Below, one piece after another: positions 1 through 5,810 of a stretch of DNA of 6,512 nt. Location of the stretch: NCBI GenBank assembly GCA_029263275.1, contig JAJCXU010000546.1, positions 1 to 6,512 of the forward strand, in the 5' to 3' direction. Made by a program: the position numbers and the translations under genes. The notes beneath the pieces were generated by a model. It was not told where the DNA came from, did no database searches, and worked only from the letters and a program-made list of their open reading frames with translations. Numbering within the stretch: the first letter of the stretch is position 1; each line of letters opens with the position of its first letter. This DNA is from Ilumatobacter sp. Its GTDB lineage: Bacteria > Actinomycetota > Acidimicrobiia > Acidimicrobiales > Ilumatobacteraceae.

Positions 1-1262
1 TCGGCTGGCTGGCGAGCGCGGAGTACGACGCCTGTGCGCTCGACGGTGCTGAACACGTCTGCCGCGCCGGCGATGGCGACGAAGACGCCAGCCAGGATCG
101 GGAGGAACGTCAACACGGTGAGACCGGTCGCGATGTCGGCAATGAGCCAGTCCTGCTCGGGGAACCGTTCGTAGAGCGAATCGAGCGCCTCGCCACGAGC
201 GGCGTCGCTGAACAACCGTCGCAGACGCAGCCCGCCGAAGGATGCGACGAGCCCGGCGGCAACCGCGACGACCGGGTGGAGGCCATATCCGAGGCGTGTC
301 GGGTACTTGACCCGCACGAGCCGAGCCTGACGACCGACGCTGCTCCACGCCCGATGGTGGTCCTCGCGGGCCAACGGCAACTCGACTGCGGCGCCGTCGG
401 CGAGGCACATCGCCGAGGCATAGGCGAGGCTGCGGTCACCGACTTCAAGCGAGCTGGGCGCCATCGGTCCGTAGTCGGCCTCGACCAACTGCTTGCGGAC
501 AGCGAGCCATTGGCTCGTTGCTGCAGTGCCGGCCTCGGTGTGGGTCAATGGGCGGTCGATGACCAGGCGGACGATGCGATAGCCCAGTGCGACGACCCCG
601 AGGAGTGCCGCGAAGAACCAAAGCCTGCGTTCGATCGAGTCGACGACGGCAATGTCGACGTCGCCGTTGCGGGCTGCCCAGATGACGAAGCCGGCAATGA
701 CAACCAGAACGGCGGGGGCAGCGAGGAGAAGCACCGGCCAGCGCCGACGCAGAAGGCCTGCCTGCTGGGCATCGGCAGCCACGAGCGATCGAAATCGACG
801 CCACCATGCGCCCTTGACGTCAACCGCGAGGAACCGTGCCGGGATGGCCCGGTCCGTGGTGAATCGCGCCATCACGTGTTGCAGCACGAGCCGTTCGTAG
901 GGGAGCAGCGCGTCTCCCTCATACGCCGTCGCCGCAGGGCGAACCCGGCCGAGATCGTCATCGTCGTCGGCGGGAGGCAGCAGCCGCAGCCAGCCACGTG
1001 CGGCCAGATCGATCACGGTCGCACGGAAGCCCGATGCGGTCAACGTTGCATCGTTGGTGAGCATGTTGACCACAGCGGGTGACTCTCTGCGGAGTTCGGC
1101 AGCCTGGTCAACCGGTTGTGGGCGAGTGGGAGCGACGTAGCGTTCGGCGAACCACAGGCCGACCGCGGCGATGGTGAGCAGAATGATCCCGGCAACGAGG
1201 CCGCCACCCGACGGCGCAGCCGAGACGACGTCCCAGCTCAGGCCAAACATGGCGATCAACAT
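1..1262 (-). CDS. DUF2207-like multi-pass membrane protein, C-terminus cut off by the window
   Basis: The frame is open from position 1262 to the window edge (420 codons, no stop), so the C-terminus is missing. Seen: a hydrophobic helix at about residues 21-39 directly after the start, then a soluble stretch containing AVVNMLTNDATLTASGFRAT (63-82) followed by VIDLAARGWLRLL. Next come a run of five Asp (99-103), two further helices (about 176-197 and 214-230), a weaker hydrophobic stretch (about 330-345) and another helix (about 379-402). The segment at 62-95 resembles the part of DUF2207 proteins where a small winged-helix-like region follows a membrane helix. DUF2207 has no well-established biochemical role. 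Unlike typical members, this one has no large N-terminal extracytoplasmic domain before the first helix. The start is uncertain: ATG 1262 was chosen, ATG 1250 is possible, and the frame stays open to about 1335 with a TTG at 1319. No Shine-Dalgarno sequence is visible. It lies 81 bp downstream of the channel gene on the same strand, so co-transcription is possible. The longer open frame on the opposite strand is Arg/His/Gln-rich and looks like a shadow. Confidence 0.72.
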   Translation of the reverse strand, partial: MLIAMFGLSWDVVSAAPSGGGLVAGIILLTIAAVGLWFAERYVAPTRPQPVDQAAELRRESPAVVNMLTNDATLTASGFRATVIDLAARGWLRLLPPADDDDDLGRVRPAATAYEGDALLPYERLVLQHVMARFTTDRAIPARFLAVDVKGAWWRRFRSLVAADAQQAGLLRRRWPVLLLAAPAVLVVIAGFVIWAARNGDVDIAVVDSIERRLWFFAALLGVVALGYRIVRLVIDRPLTHTEAGTAATSQWLAVRKQLVEADYGPMAPSSLEVGDRSLAYASAMCLADGAAVELPLAREDHHRAWSSVGRQARLVRVKYPTRLGYGLHPVVAVAAGLVASFGGLRLRRLFSDAARGEALDSLYERFPEQDWLIADIATGLTVLTFLPILAGVFVAIAGAADVFSTVERTGVVLRARQPA

Positions 1263-1268
1263 TGCGAC

Positions 1269-1274
1269 ATTGTG
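1269..1274 (-). promoter_or_regulatory. candidate -10 hexamer for a leaderless transcript of the DUF2207-like gene
   Basis: On the minus strand CACAAT (matching TATAAT at four of six positions) sits exactly 6 nt before the ATG at 1262. That spacing would put transcription initiation at the start codon. No convincing -35 box is present and no Shine-Dalgarno sequence precedes the ATG. The evidence is one short motif plus its spacing, so it is tentative. Confidence 0.25.
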
Positions 1275-1295
1275 GCAGCCGCAAGACCACCACGC

Positions 1296-1319
1296 TTGTT
1301 CTTTGACCAAAGCGAACAA
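1296..1319. repeat. imperfect inverted repeat between the channel and DUF2207-like genes
   Basis: On the plus strand TTGTTCTTTG (1296-1305) is followed by AC and then by CAAA-GC-GAACAA (1308-1319). The arms are complementary over 10 bp apart from a 2-nt bulge. The element is AT-rich compared with its surroundings and lies 25-48 nt beyond the channel stop codon and 34-57 nt before the DUF2207-like ATG. No T-run follows on the minus strand, so a classical terminator is unlikely. It could be an operator or an RNA hairpin, or part of the coding region if the downstream gene really begins at TTG 1319. Confidence 0.35.
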
Positions 1320-1343
1320 TTCTTGACCGAAACGGGCATGTCC

Positions 1344-2405
1344 TCAGCCCGACGACGTGGGGTTCGACGCCTCTGCTGATTCGGCCGTGCCGGGGTCAGC
1401 TTCGCCACGCATCCACACGGTGCGTTGTGGGAAAGGAATCTCGATGCCGGCCTCGTCGAACGATGCCTTGAGCGCTTCGCGTAGCTGCCGCTGCAACGCC
1501 CATTGCGAACCGGGCGTCGTCTTCACGATCATCCGCATCGTGATGCCGTCGGCACCCAACGCTTCGACACCGAGCACGGTCGGCTCTTCGAGCACGTCGC
1601 CCATCCATTGCTCGGATCCACACAGCTCGCGCGTCGTGCTCAGCATGAGTTCTCGGGTTTCGGCGAGATCGCTGTCGTACGCGACATCGACGTCGACGAG
1701 GGCGACCGACCACAGCTGCGATTTGTTGCCGACCCGTTGCACTTCGCCGTTCGGTACGTGCCACACGGTGCCATCGAGACCGCGGAGCACGGTGGTTCGA
1801 AGCGTGACCTCCTCAACTTCCCCGATCGCCTCGCCGAGATCGACGATGTCGCCGATGCCATATTGATCCTCGATCAGCATGAACAGGCCTGCAATGCAGT
1901 CCTTCACCAGACTCTGCGCACCGAAACCCAGCGCCACACCGGCAATGCCGGCGCCTGCGATGAAGGGACCCAGATCGAAGCCGAGCTCGCCGATGATGAG
2001 AATGGTGGCCACCGTCCAGATCAGCACGGTGACCGTGCTGCCGACGACGTTGCCGATCGACGTGGCGCGGGAGTTACGGCGCGGGTCGGCTTGCGCACCG
2101 ATGATCGTCTCGGGGCGATCGATCCCAATTCGCTGCAAACGTCGAGCCGTGGCGGTGCGATCCGGGGCGACGAGTTGGCGCACGCCGCGCCGGACGTAGC
2201 GGCGGGCGACTCGCGTTGCGATCCACGCGACCAGCACGATCAACAGAATCGTGAGCGGCCGGTTGAGCAACCAGTCGACGACCTGGGTGAGGCCGACATT
2301 CTCACCGGTCAGTTCGTACACCCGCTCGCAGATGAACGAGGGGTCCTGCCCACAGCCGTCTTCGAGGGTCTCGGTCAATCCTGGTGTCGCGGCGAGTGCA
2401 AGCAC
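1344..2405 (-). CDS. MscS-family small-conductance mechanosensitive ion channel
   Basis: Members of this family open under membrane tension and release ions and small solutes during hypo-osmotic shock, acting as heptamers in the inner membrane. With the GTG start at 2405 the protein has 353 residues, close to E. coli MscS (286) plus a short N-terminal extension. Seen: a first membrane helix at about 48-66, a second at about 120-138, and the pore-lining TM3 at about 148-178. TM3 carries the Gly/Ala-packed motif GAGIAGVALGFGAQSLVKD (151-169), the family hallmark. The beta domain (WHVPNGEVQRVGNKS) and the C-terminal alpha/beta domain follow, ending near PFPQRTVW. Two Cys (18 and 26) lie before the first helix. 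The frame continues upstream to ATG 2600, but that part would overlap the divergent dehydrogenase gene and its composition is not protein-like. ATG 2489 is the other alternative start. No Shine-Dalgarno sequence is seen. The family assignment is strong; the exact start is not. Confidence 0.93.
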   Translation of the reverse strand: MLALAATPGLTETLEDGCGQDPSFICERVYELTGENVGLTQVVDWLLNRPLTILLIVLVAWIATRVARRYVRRGVRQLVAPDRTATARRLQRIGIDRPETIIGAQADPRRNSRATSIGNVVGSTVTVLIWTVATILIIGELGFDLGPFIAGAGIAGVALGFGAQSLVKDCIAGLFMLIEDQYGIGDIVDLGEAIGEVEEVTLRTTVLRGLDGTVWHVPNGEVQRVGNKSQLWSVALVDVDVAYDSDLAETRELMLSTTRELCGSEQWMGDVLEEPTVLGVEALGADGITMRMIVKTTPGSQWALQRQLREALKASFDEAGIEIPFPQRTVWMRGEADPGTAESAEASNPTSSG

Positions 2406-2411
2406 GCATCG

Positions 2412-2417
2412 AACGTA
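2412..2417 (-). promoter_or_regulatory. candidate -10 hexamer for a leaderless transcript of the MscS-family gene
   Basis: On the minus strand TACGTT (fits TANNNT) ends 6 nt before the chosen GTG at 2405. Initiation about 7 nt downstream would make that GTG the first codon of a leaderless mRNA. There is no clear -35 box and no Shine-Dalgarno sequence. The element also supports GTG 2405 over the more upstream in-frame ATGs. It lies in the 127-bp divergent spacer (2406-2532). Confidence 0.3.
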
Positions 2418-2520
2418 CCCAGCGGAGGGATGTGGAAGCGGGATGCTGGCTCCACGCCCGGTGCGACCCGCGAGTGACGTGCGTCGCATGGCCGACTTCG
2501 TGGCGACAAGACCGTTCTGC

Positions 2521-2526
2521 GACACT
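2521..2526 (+). promoter_or_regulatory. candidate -10 hexamer for a leaderless transcript of the acyl-CoA dehydrogenase gene
   Basis: GACACT matches TATAAT at three positions, including the conserved A2 and T6. It is followed by exactly 6 nt before ATG 2533, and no Shine-Dalgarno sequence precedes the ATG. The -35 region is not recognisable. The call rests mostly on the spacing shared with the other two genes that lack a ribosome-binding site. Confidence 0.22.
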
Positions 2527-2532
2527 GCTCGC

Positions 2533-3771
2533 ATGACAGCAACAATGAACGAGACTGACGCGACCGGATCGGCCGCTGATCCAGAGACGCAGCAGGTCAA
2601 CGACGCGCTCGACGCGTTGCTCGCGGCTCACGACCCGACCACGATGGACAACGCAGAATTCCGCGGCGCCCGTTTCGACGCCGGGTTGGCCTGGGTCCAT
2701 TTCGCGAAGGGTGATGGCGGACTCGGACTCCGCCCGGAGCTGAATCGCGTCGTCGAACGACGGCTGAAGGCCGCGGGGGCGGCACCAACTGACCCCGGCA
2801 CGTTCTTCATGGCCCTGGCCGGGCCGACCATTGCCACACACGGCGACGACGAGGTGAAGCAGCGCTTTCTCCGGCCGATGTTCACCGGTGAGGAGAAGTG
2901 GTGCCAACTGTTCTCCGAACCTGGCGCCGGCTCAGACTTCGCTGGCCTGGGCACTCGCGCCGAACGAGACGGTGACGAGTGGATCGTCAACGGGCAGAAG
3001 GTGTGGAACACGTTGGCGCATGTCGCCGACTTTGGAATGCTGGTCACCCGTACCGACCCTGAGGCCCCCAAGCACAAGGGGATGACCTATTTCGCCCTCG
3101 ACATGCGCGCTGAGGGCGTTGAAGTTCGCCCGTTGCGCCAGATCACCGGTGAAGCCGAATTCAACGAGGTCTACATGACCGACGCTCGCGTGCCGGATGC
3201 CCATCGCGTGGGAGCGGTTGGCGAAGGTTGGCGAGCCAGCTTGACCACGCTGATGAACGAACGCAACGCCATCGGTGGCGGTGGTGGTGGCGCTCCGCGT
3301 CGCGGCGGCGCGGCAAACGACGCGATCGAGGTGTGGAACGACATGGACGAGTCACGCAAGGACGCGGCCACGAAGGATCGCCTGATGCAGTTCTGGGTCG
3401 AGGCCGAGGTCGGACGTTTGACCAACATGCGCGCGAGCCAAAATGCTCGGTCTGGCAACCCCGGCCCCGAGATGTCGATTGCCAAACTGGCCTTCTCGCA
3501 GCTGAACATGGGGCTCTACGACTTCTGTATGAACCTGCTCGGCGCTGACGCCTTGATCGACTACGACTACACCTTCCGTCGCCCCGAGGAGTCCGTTGCG
3601 AGTGGCTCCTCGCACGGTCTGCGGTATGCGTTCCTTCGGGTTCGCGCCAACTCGATCGAGGGCGGAACGTCGGAGATCATGCGGAACATTCTTGGCGAGC
3701 AGGTCCTCGGGCTTCCCGGCGAGCCGCGCGTCGACAAGTCGGTGCCGTGGAACGAAGTGCCCCGCAACTGA
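2533..3771 (+). CDS. acyl-CoA dehydrogenase (FAD-dependent, FadE-like)
   Basis: This FAD enzyme removes hydrogens from C2 and C3 of an acyl-CoA thioester to give the enoyl-CoA, passing electrons to electron-transfer flavoprotein. The 412-residue length from ATG 2533 is normal for the family. Seen: a helical N-terminal domain including RFDAGLAWVHFAKGDGGLGL; the flavin- and substrate-binding strand LFSEPGAGSDF (126-136) followed by WIVNGQKVWNT ending at 160; and the C-terminal helical domain. Near the end, Glu376 in SIEGGTSEIMRNILGEQVLG sits where MCAD-type enzymes carry the catalytic base. The ending (EPRVDKSVPWNEVPRN) is of a kind common in actinobacterial FadE proteins. A Gly-rich segment (six Gly at 248-253, then APRRGGAA) interrupts the middle-to-C-terminal junction. 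The substrate cannot be told from the sequence; straight-chain, branched or steroid side-chain acyl-CoAs are all possible. An upstream in-frame ATG at 2488 would add 15 residues. The gene stands alone on its strand, divergent from the channel gene, with a terminator-like hairpin after it. Confidence 0.93.
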   Translation: MTATMNETDATGSAADPETQQVNDALDALLAAHDPTTMDNAEFRGARFDAGLAWVHFAKGDGGLGLRPELNRVVERRLKAAGAAPTDPGTFFMALAGPTIATHGDDEVKQRFLRPMFTGEEKWCQLFSEPGAGSDFAGLGTRAERDGDEWIVNGQKVWNTLAHVADFGMLVTRTDPEAPKHKGMTYFALDMRAEGVEVRPLRQITGEAEFNEVYMTDARVPDAHRVGAVGEGWRASLTTLMNERNAIGGGGGGAPRRGGAANDAIEVWNDMDESRKDAATKDRLMQFWVEAEVGRLTNMRASQNARSGNPGPEMSIAKLAFSQLNMGLYDFCMNLLGADALIDYDYTFRRPEESVASGSSHGLRYAFLRVRANSIEGGTSEIMRNILGEQVLGLPGEPRVDKSVPWNEVPRN

Positions 3772-3795
3772 TCGGGACGCTCACCTGAGTCTGCG

Positions 3796-3830
3796 GCCTT
3801 GAGGATCTCCAGAGGAGATCTTCGGGCTTT
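3796..3830 (+). terminator. probable intrinsic terminator after the acyl-CoA dehydrogenase gene
   Basis: GAGGATCTCC (3801-3810) and GGAGATCTTC (3814-3823) form a 10-bp stem with one G-U pair around the loop AGA. GCC (3796-3798) can pair with GGC (3825-3827) to lengthen it, and a short CTTT tract follows. The element starts about 25 nt after the dehydrogenase stop at 3771. The T-tract is weak, so it could instead be part of the leader of the next gene. Confidence 0.5.
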
Positions 3831-3867
3831 CCTGAGTCGAGGAACCGCAGAAAGCGGTCGATATCGA
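3829..3867 (+). promoter_or_regulatory. packed inverted repeats immediately before the beta-helix gene
   Basis: Three inverted repeats follow one another without gaps: TTCCT (3829-3833) with AGGAA (3840-3844); CCGC (3845-3848) with GCGG (3854-3857); and the perfect palindrome TCGATATCGA (3858-3867), which ends one base before ATG 3869. Competing pairings exist: GCTTTC (3826-3831) with GAAAGC (3850-3855), and CTGCGG (3791-3796) with CCGCAG (3845-3850). The stretch could be a structured RNA leader, or the last palindrome could be an operator. No known riboswitch class was recognised, and short complementary words are common by chance in GC-rich DNA. Confidence 0.3.
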
Positions 3868-3868
3868 G

Positions 3869-5677
3869 ATGGTCTCGCGCGCGTCCCGCGCCCGCGGCCG
3901 TTCTCGACTCATGGATCGCGCCGCACCTTCTCCCACGCTTCGGTCTCGCCGATGTGCCGTTCTCGGAATCGTTGCGATCGCCGCTGCTGTCCTCGCGGGA
4001 GCCTTCGTGGTTCCCGGCGCAGGCAGGGCTGCTGCTGCCGACGTCGTCCACGTGAGCCCAGCGGGAAGTGACTCAGCCTCCGGGAGCGTCGACGCACCGC
4101 TTCGCACGGTTCGCCGGGCGATCCAGTTGGCATCACCCGGTGACACCGTGCAGATCGCCACCGGGACCTATCACGAACAGGTGCAGATCTACGCCAAAGA
4201 GATCCATCTCGCTGCAGCACCTGGCGCCGACGTCGTCTTCGACGGGGCGCGTCAAGTCACCGGCTGGGCCTCTGGCGACCACGGCTGGACTGCTGCCTGG
4301 AATACCGACTTTGCACGAGCGGGCGCTCCTCACACCACGGCCGAGCGGCCGGAGGCTGGCTGGCCCGAACAATTCTTCATCGATGGAACTCCTCTCGTCG
4401 AGGTGACGAGTTCGGTCGCGGTGGTACCCGGGACGTTCTTCCACGACCGGTCCGCTGGTCAGGTCGTGATCGGCGACAACCCGACAGGACGATTGGTCGA
4501 AGGATCCGATCTCAACTGGGCGATCTACCTGAACCACGCCGATGGATCGTCGATCACGGGAATCACCGCCCGCCGATACGCCACGCCGTTCACCAACATG
4601 GCGGCGATCAGGGCATACGCGGACGATCTCCGACTGACCGGCCTCACCGTCGAGCAGAACGCGTACATGGGAGTGTCAGCGATTGGCAATGACATCCAAC
4701 TGCACGACATCACCACCCGCAACAACGGGCATCTCGGGGCTCATGCGCACCGCACCGTGGGGCTCAGCGTGACCGACTCGGTGATCGAGGGCAACAACGT
4801 CGAGCAGTTCGATCCGCTCCACGCCGCTGGCGGCATCAAGGTCACCGACTCATCGCACATCGCGGTCCGCAACAGCGAGGTCAGTCGCAACGGTGGGCCA
4901 GGGATCTGGACCGACCTCGATACCACCGACGTGTCCGTGACGGGCAACACGGTGATCGGGAACCAGCGGTCAGGCATCGAACTCGAACTCTCGGCTCGCG
5001 TGATCGTGGCGGACAACGTCGTCACGTCGAACGGCGAAGCTGGTGTCTGGGTGCTCGAGACCAGCGATGTCCAGATCTGGCACAACGCACTCTTCGACAA
5101 CCATCGTGACATCTGGGTCGAGGACGGTCCTCGCGACGATGTCCTGGACGTCGACATCGTGAACAACACGATGGGCGGCGTCGGCAGTGGTGCGCCGGCA
5201 ATCGTCAACGTCGACGACTGGACGAGCGACCGCTCAGCCGAAGAGATGCGCGTCGCACTGGCCGGCAACCGCTACTGGATGCCCCCGACCACGTCGACCG
5301 CACATTTGTCGCGCTGGGCCGACTGGCCGTACGGCCTCAAATTGTCGAACGACATCGGGCAGCATCGCTCGGCCACGGGGAGCGACGGCGACGCCGAGCT
5401 CAGCCGTGCGGTGACCAACCCGTACGTCCGCAGTCCTTCCGATCTGCGACAGCCGGAGGGAGCGTCCGACGGCAACACGTTGACCAGCGATGTCGCCGCT
5501 GCTCTGGGTGTCGATGTCCAGGCCTTGCCGGCTGGTCCCATCGCCATGAGCGCTGCGCCGCCGCCAGATTCGCCCGAAACCACGACAACGACGACGACCA
5601 CGCCCACGACGACCCCGGGAGGACCGCCCTCACCACCGCGGGGTCTCCAGCCGGCCGTGCGGATCGCCCGGGGGTGA
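3869..5677 (+). CDS. secreted right-handed parallel beta-helix protein with Thr/Pro-rich tail
   Basis: Seen (numbered from ATG 3869, 602 residues): a basic N-terminus and a hydrophobic core at about 29-48, with a likely signal-peptidase site after AAAA at 57. SRR at 26-28 could hint at Tat export but the motif is poor. The mature N-terminus (HVSPAGSDSASGSVDAPLRT, then GDTVQIATGTYHEQV) is typical of the first coils of pectate-lyase-like and NosD-like beta-helices. From about 215 to 430 come repeated short strands with Asn/Gly turns (such as VRNSEVSRNGGPGIW and VTGNTVIGNQRSGIEL), the pattern of a right-handed parallel beta-helix. A region of unclear fold follows, then eight consecutive Thr (571-578) in a Thr/Pro/Gly tail and a short end without an LPXTG signal. 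Family members include polysaccharide lyases, C5-epimerases and hydrolases, but no catalytic set could be assigned. The neighbouring ugd suggests a role with uronic-acid-containing polysaccharide (inference). ATG 3911, giving a 588-residue protein with a shorter signal peptide, is an equally plausible start; neither start has a clear Shine-Dalgarno sequence. Confidence 0.85.
   Translation: MVSRASRARGRSRLMDRAAPSPTLRSRRCAVLGIVAIAAAVLAGAFVVPGAGRAAAADVVHVSPAGSDSASGSVDAPLRTVRRAIQLASPGDTVQIATGTYHEQVQIYAKEIHLAAAPGADVVFDGARQVTGWASGDHGWTAAWNTDFARAGAPHTTAERPEAGWPEQFFIDGTPLVEVTSSVAVVPGTFFHDRSAGQVVIGDNPTGRLVEGSDLNWAIYLNHADGSSITGITARRYATPFTNMAAIRAYADDLRLTGLTVEQNAYMGVSAIGNDIQLHDITTRNNGHLGAHAHRTVGLSVTDSVIEGNNVEQFDPLHAAGGIKVTDSSHIAVRNSEVSRNGGPGIWTDLDTTDVSVTGNTVIGNQRSGIELELSARVIVADNVVTSNGEAGVWVLETSDVQIWHNALFDNHRDIWVEDGPRDDVLDVDIVNNTMGGVGSGAPAIVNVDDWTSDRSAEEMRVALAGNRYWMPPTTSTAHLSRWADWPYGLKLSNDIGQHRSATGSDGDAELSRAVTNPYVRSPSDLRQPEGASDGNTLTSDVAAALGVDVQALPAGPIAMSAAPPPDSPETTTTTTTTPTTTPGGPPSPPRGLQPAVRIARG
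5579..5614 (+). repeat. low-complexity Thr-codon (ACN) tract in the beta-helix gene
   Basis: Twelve codons here, all Thr apart from one Pro, are built from ACG, ACC and ACA triplets and encode TTTTTTTTPTTT. Such Thr/Pro tails in exported actinobacterial proteins often act as flexible, possibly O-mannosylated linkers (family knowledge). The tract could change length by replication slippage. No domain follows it beyond about 20 residues. Confidence 0.75.
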
Positions 5678-5681
5678 GCTC

Positions 5682-5708
5682 TCAAGTTCCTTGAAAACCC
5701 GCCGATAT
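5682..5708 (+). promoter_or_regulatory. FliA/SigD/WhiG-type sigma-factor promoter upstream of ugd
   Basis: TCAAGTTC (5682-5689), exactly 11 nt, then GCCGATAT (5701-5708). The established sigma-28 consensus is TAAAGTTT-N11-GCCGATAA in enteric bacteria and TAAA-N14-16-GCCGATAT for Bacillus SigD; Streptomyces WhiG recognises a similar -10. The -10 here matches the SigD form at all eight positions and the -35 matches six of eight, with ideal spacing. Transcription would begin near 5715, giving a leader of about 60-95 nt to the two candidate ugd starts. The -35 box overlaps a small inverted repeat (TCAAG-TTC-CTTGA, 5682-5694). No housekeeping promoter of similar quality was seen in 5678-5777. Confidence 0.65.
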
Positions 5709-5716
5709 CTTGATGA

Positions 5717-5755
5717 GTCCCGCCCTTTGAGGTACCGGGACCGAAGAACGGTTCC
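5717..5755 (+). promoter_or_regulatory. two overlapping hairpins in the ugd 5' leader
   Basis: GTCCCG (5717-5722) can pair perfectly with CGGGAC (5736-5741). GGACCG (5738-5743) can pair with CGGTTCC (5749-5755) around the loop AAGAA with one bulged T. Both use 5738-5741, so only one can form at a time. The first hairpin begins almost at the transcription start predicted from the upstream promoter. It may protect the 5' end or act as a switch. No known riboswitch class was recognised. Confidence 0.3.
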
Positions 5756-5763
5756 AGTTTCAC

Positions 5764-5800
5764 GAAAGGTCGGCAACGTGTCCGAATTCATCACCAGAGG
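5764..5800 (+). promoter_or_regulatory. two competing ribosome-binding sites for ugd
   Basis: GAAAGG (5764-5769) lies 8 nt before GTG 5778, and AGAGG (5796-5800) lies 10 nt before ATG 5811. The two starts are in the same frame and differ by 11 residues. Spacing favours GTG; the start codon and the position of the Rossmann fold favour ATG. Confidence 0.5.
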
Positions 5801-5810
5801 TTTCACTCCC

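Noticed and set aside
276..1082. 268-codon open frame on the plus strand opposite the DUF2207-like gene
   Set aside because: The translation is rich in Arg, His, Gln and Asp with no membrane or domain pattern, while the opposite strand encodes a coherent multi-helix membrane protein across the same stretch.
1503..2477. 324-codon plus-strand open frame opposite the MscS-family gene
   Set aside because: It is antisense to an unmistakable MscS pore motif and beta domain, and its composition is that of a shadow frame in GC-rich DNA.
2251..2532. Upstream extension of the acyl-CoA dehydrogenase frame to ATG 2251
   Set aside because: The added 94 residues have no family similarity and overlap the divergent channel gene; length and alignment of the family fit ATG 2533.
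2406..2600. Extension of the MscS-family gene to the in-frame ATGs at 2489 or 2600
   Set aside because: The ATG 2600 form overlaps the start of the acyl-CoA dehydrogenase, the extra residues look non-coding, and the GTG at 2405 has a suitably spaced -10-like hexamer. ATG 2489 cannot be fully excluded.
3838..3864. Second sigma-28-type promoter before the beta-helix gene (GTCGATAT at 3857-3864)
   Set aside because: The -10 differs from consensus and the sequence 11 nt upstream (CGAGGAAC) does not resemble the -35 box.
5710..5738. Housekeeping-type promoter TTGATG-N17-TACCGG upstream of ugd
   Set aside because: The -10 has only the first two bases of consensus and no conserved T6; the sigma-28-type element just upstream is far better.
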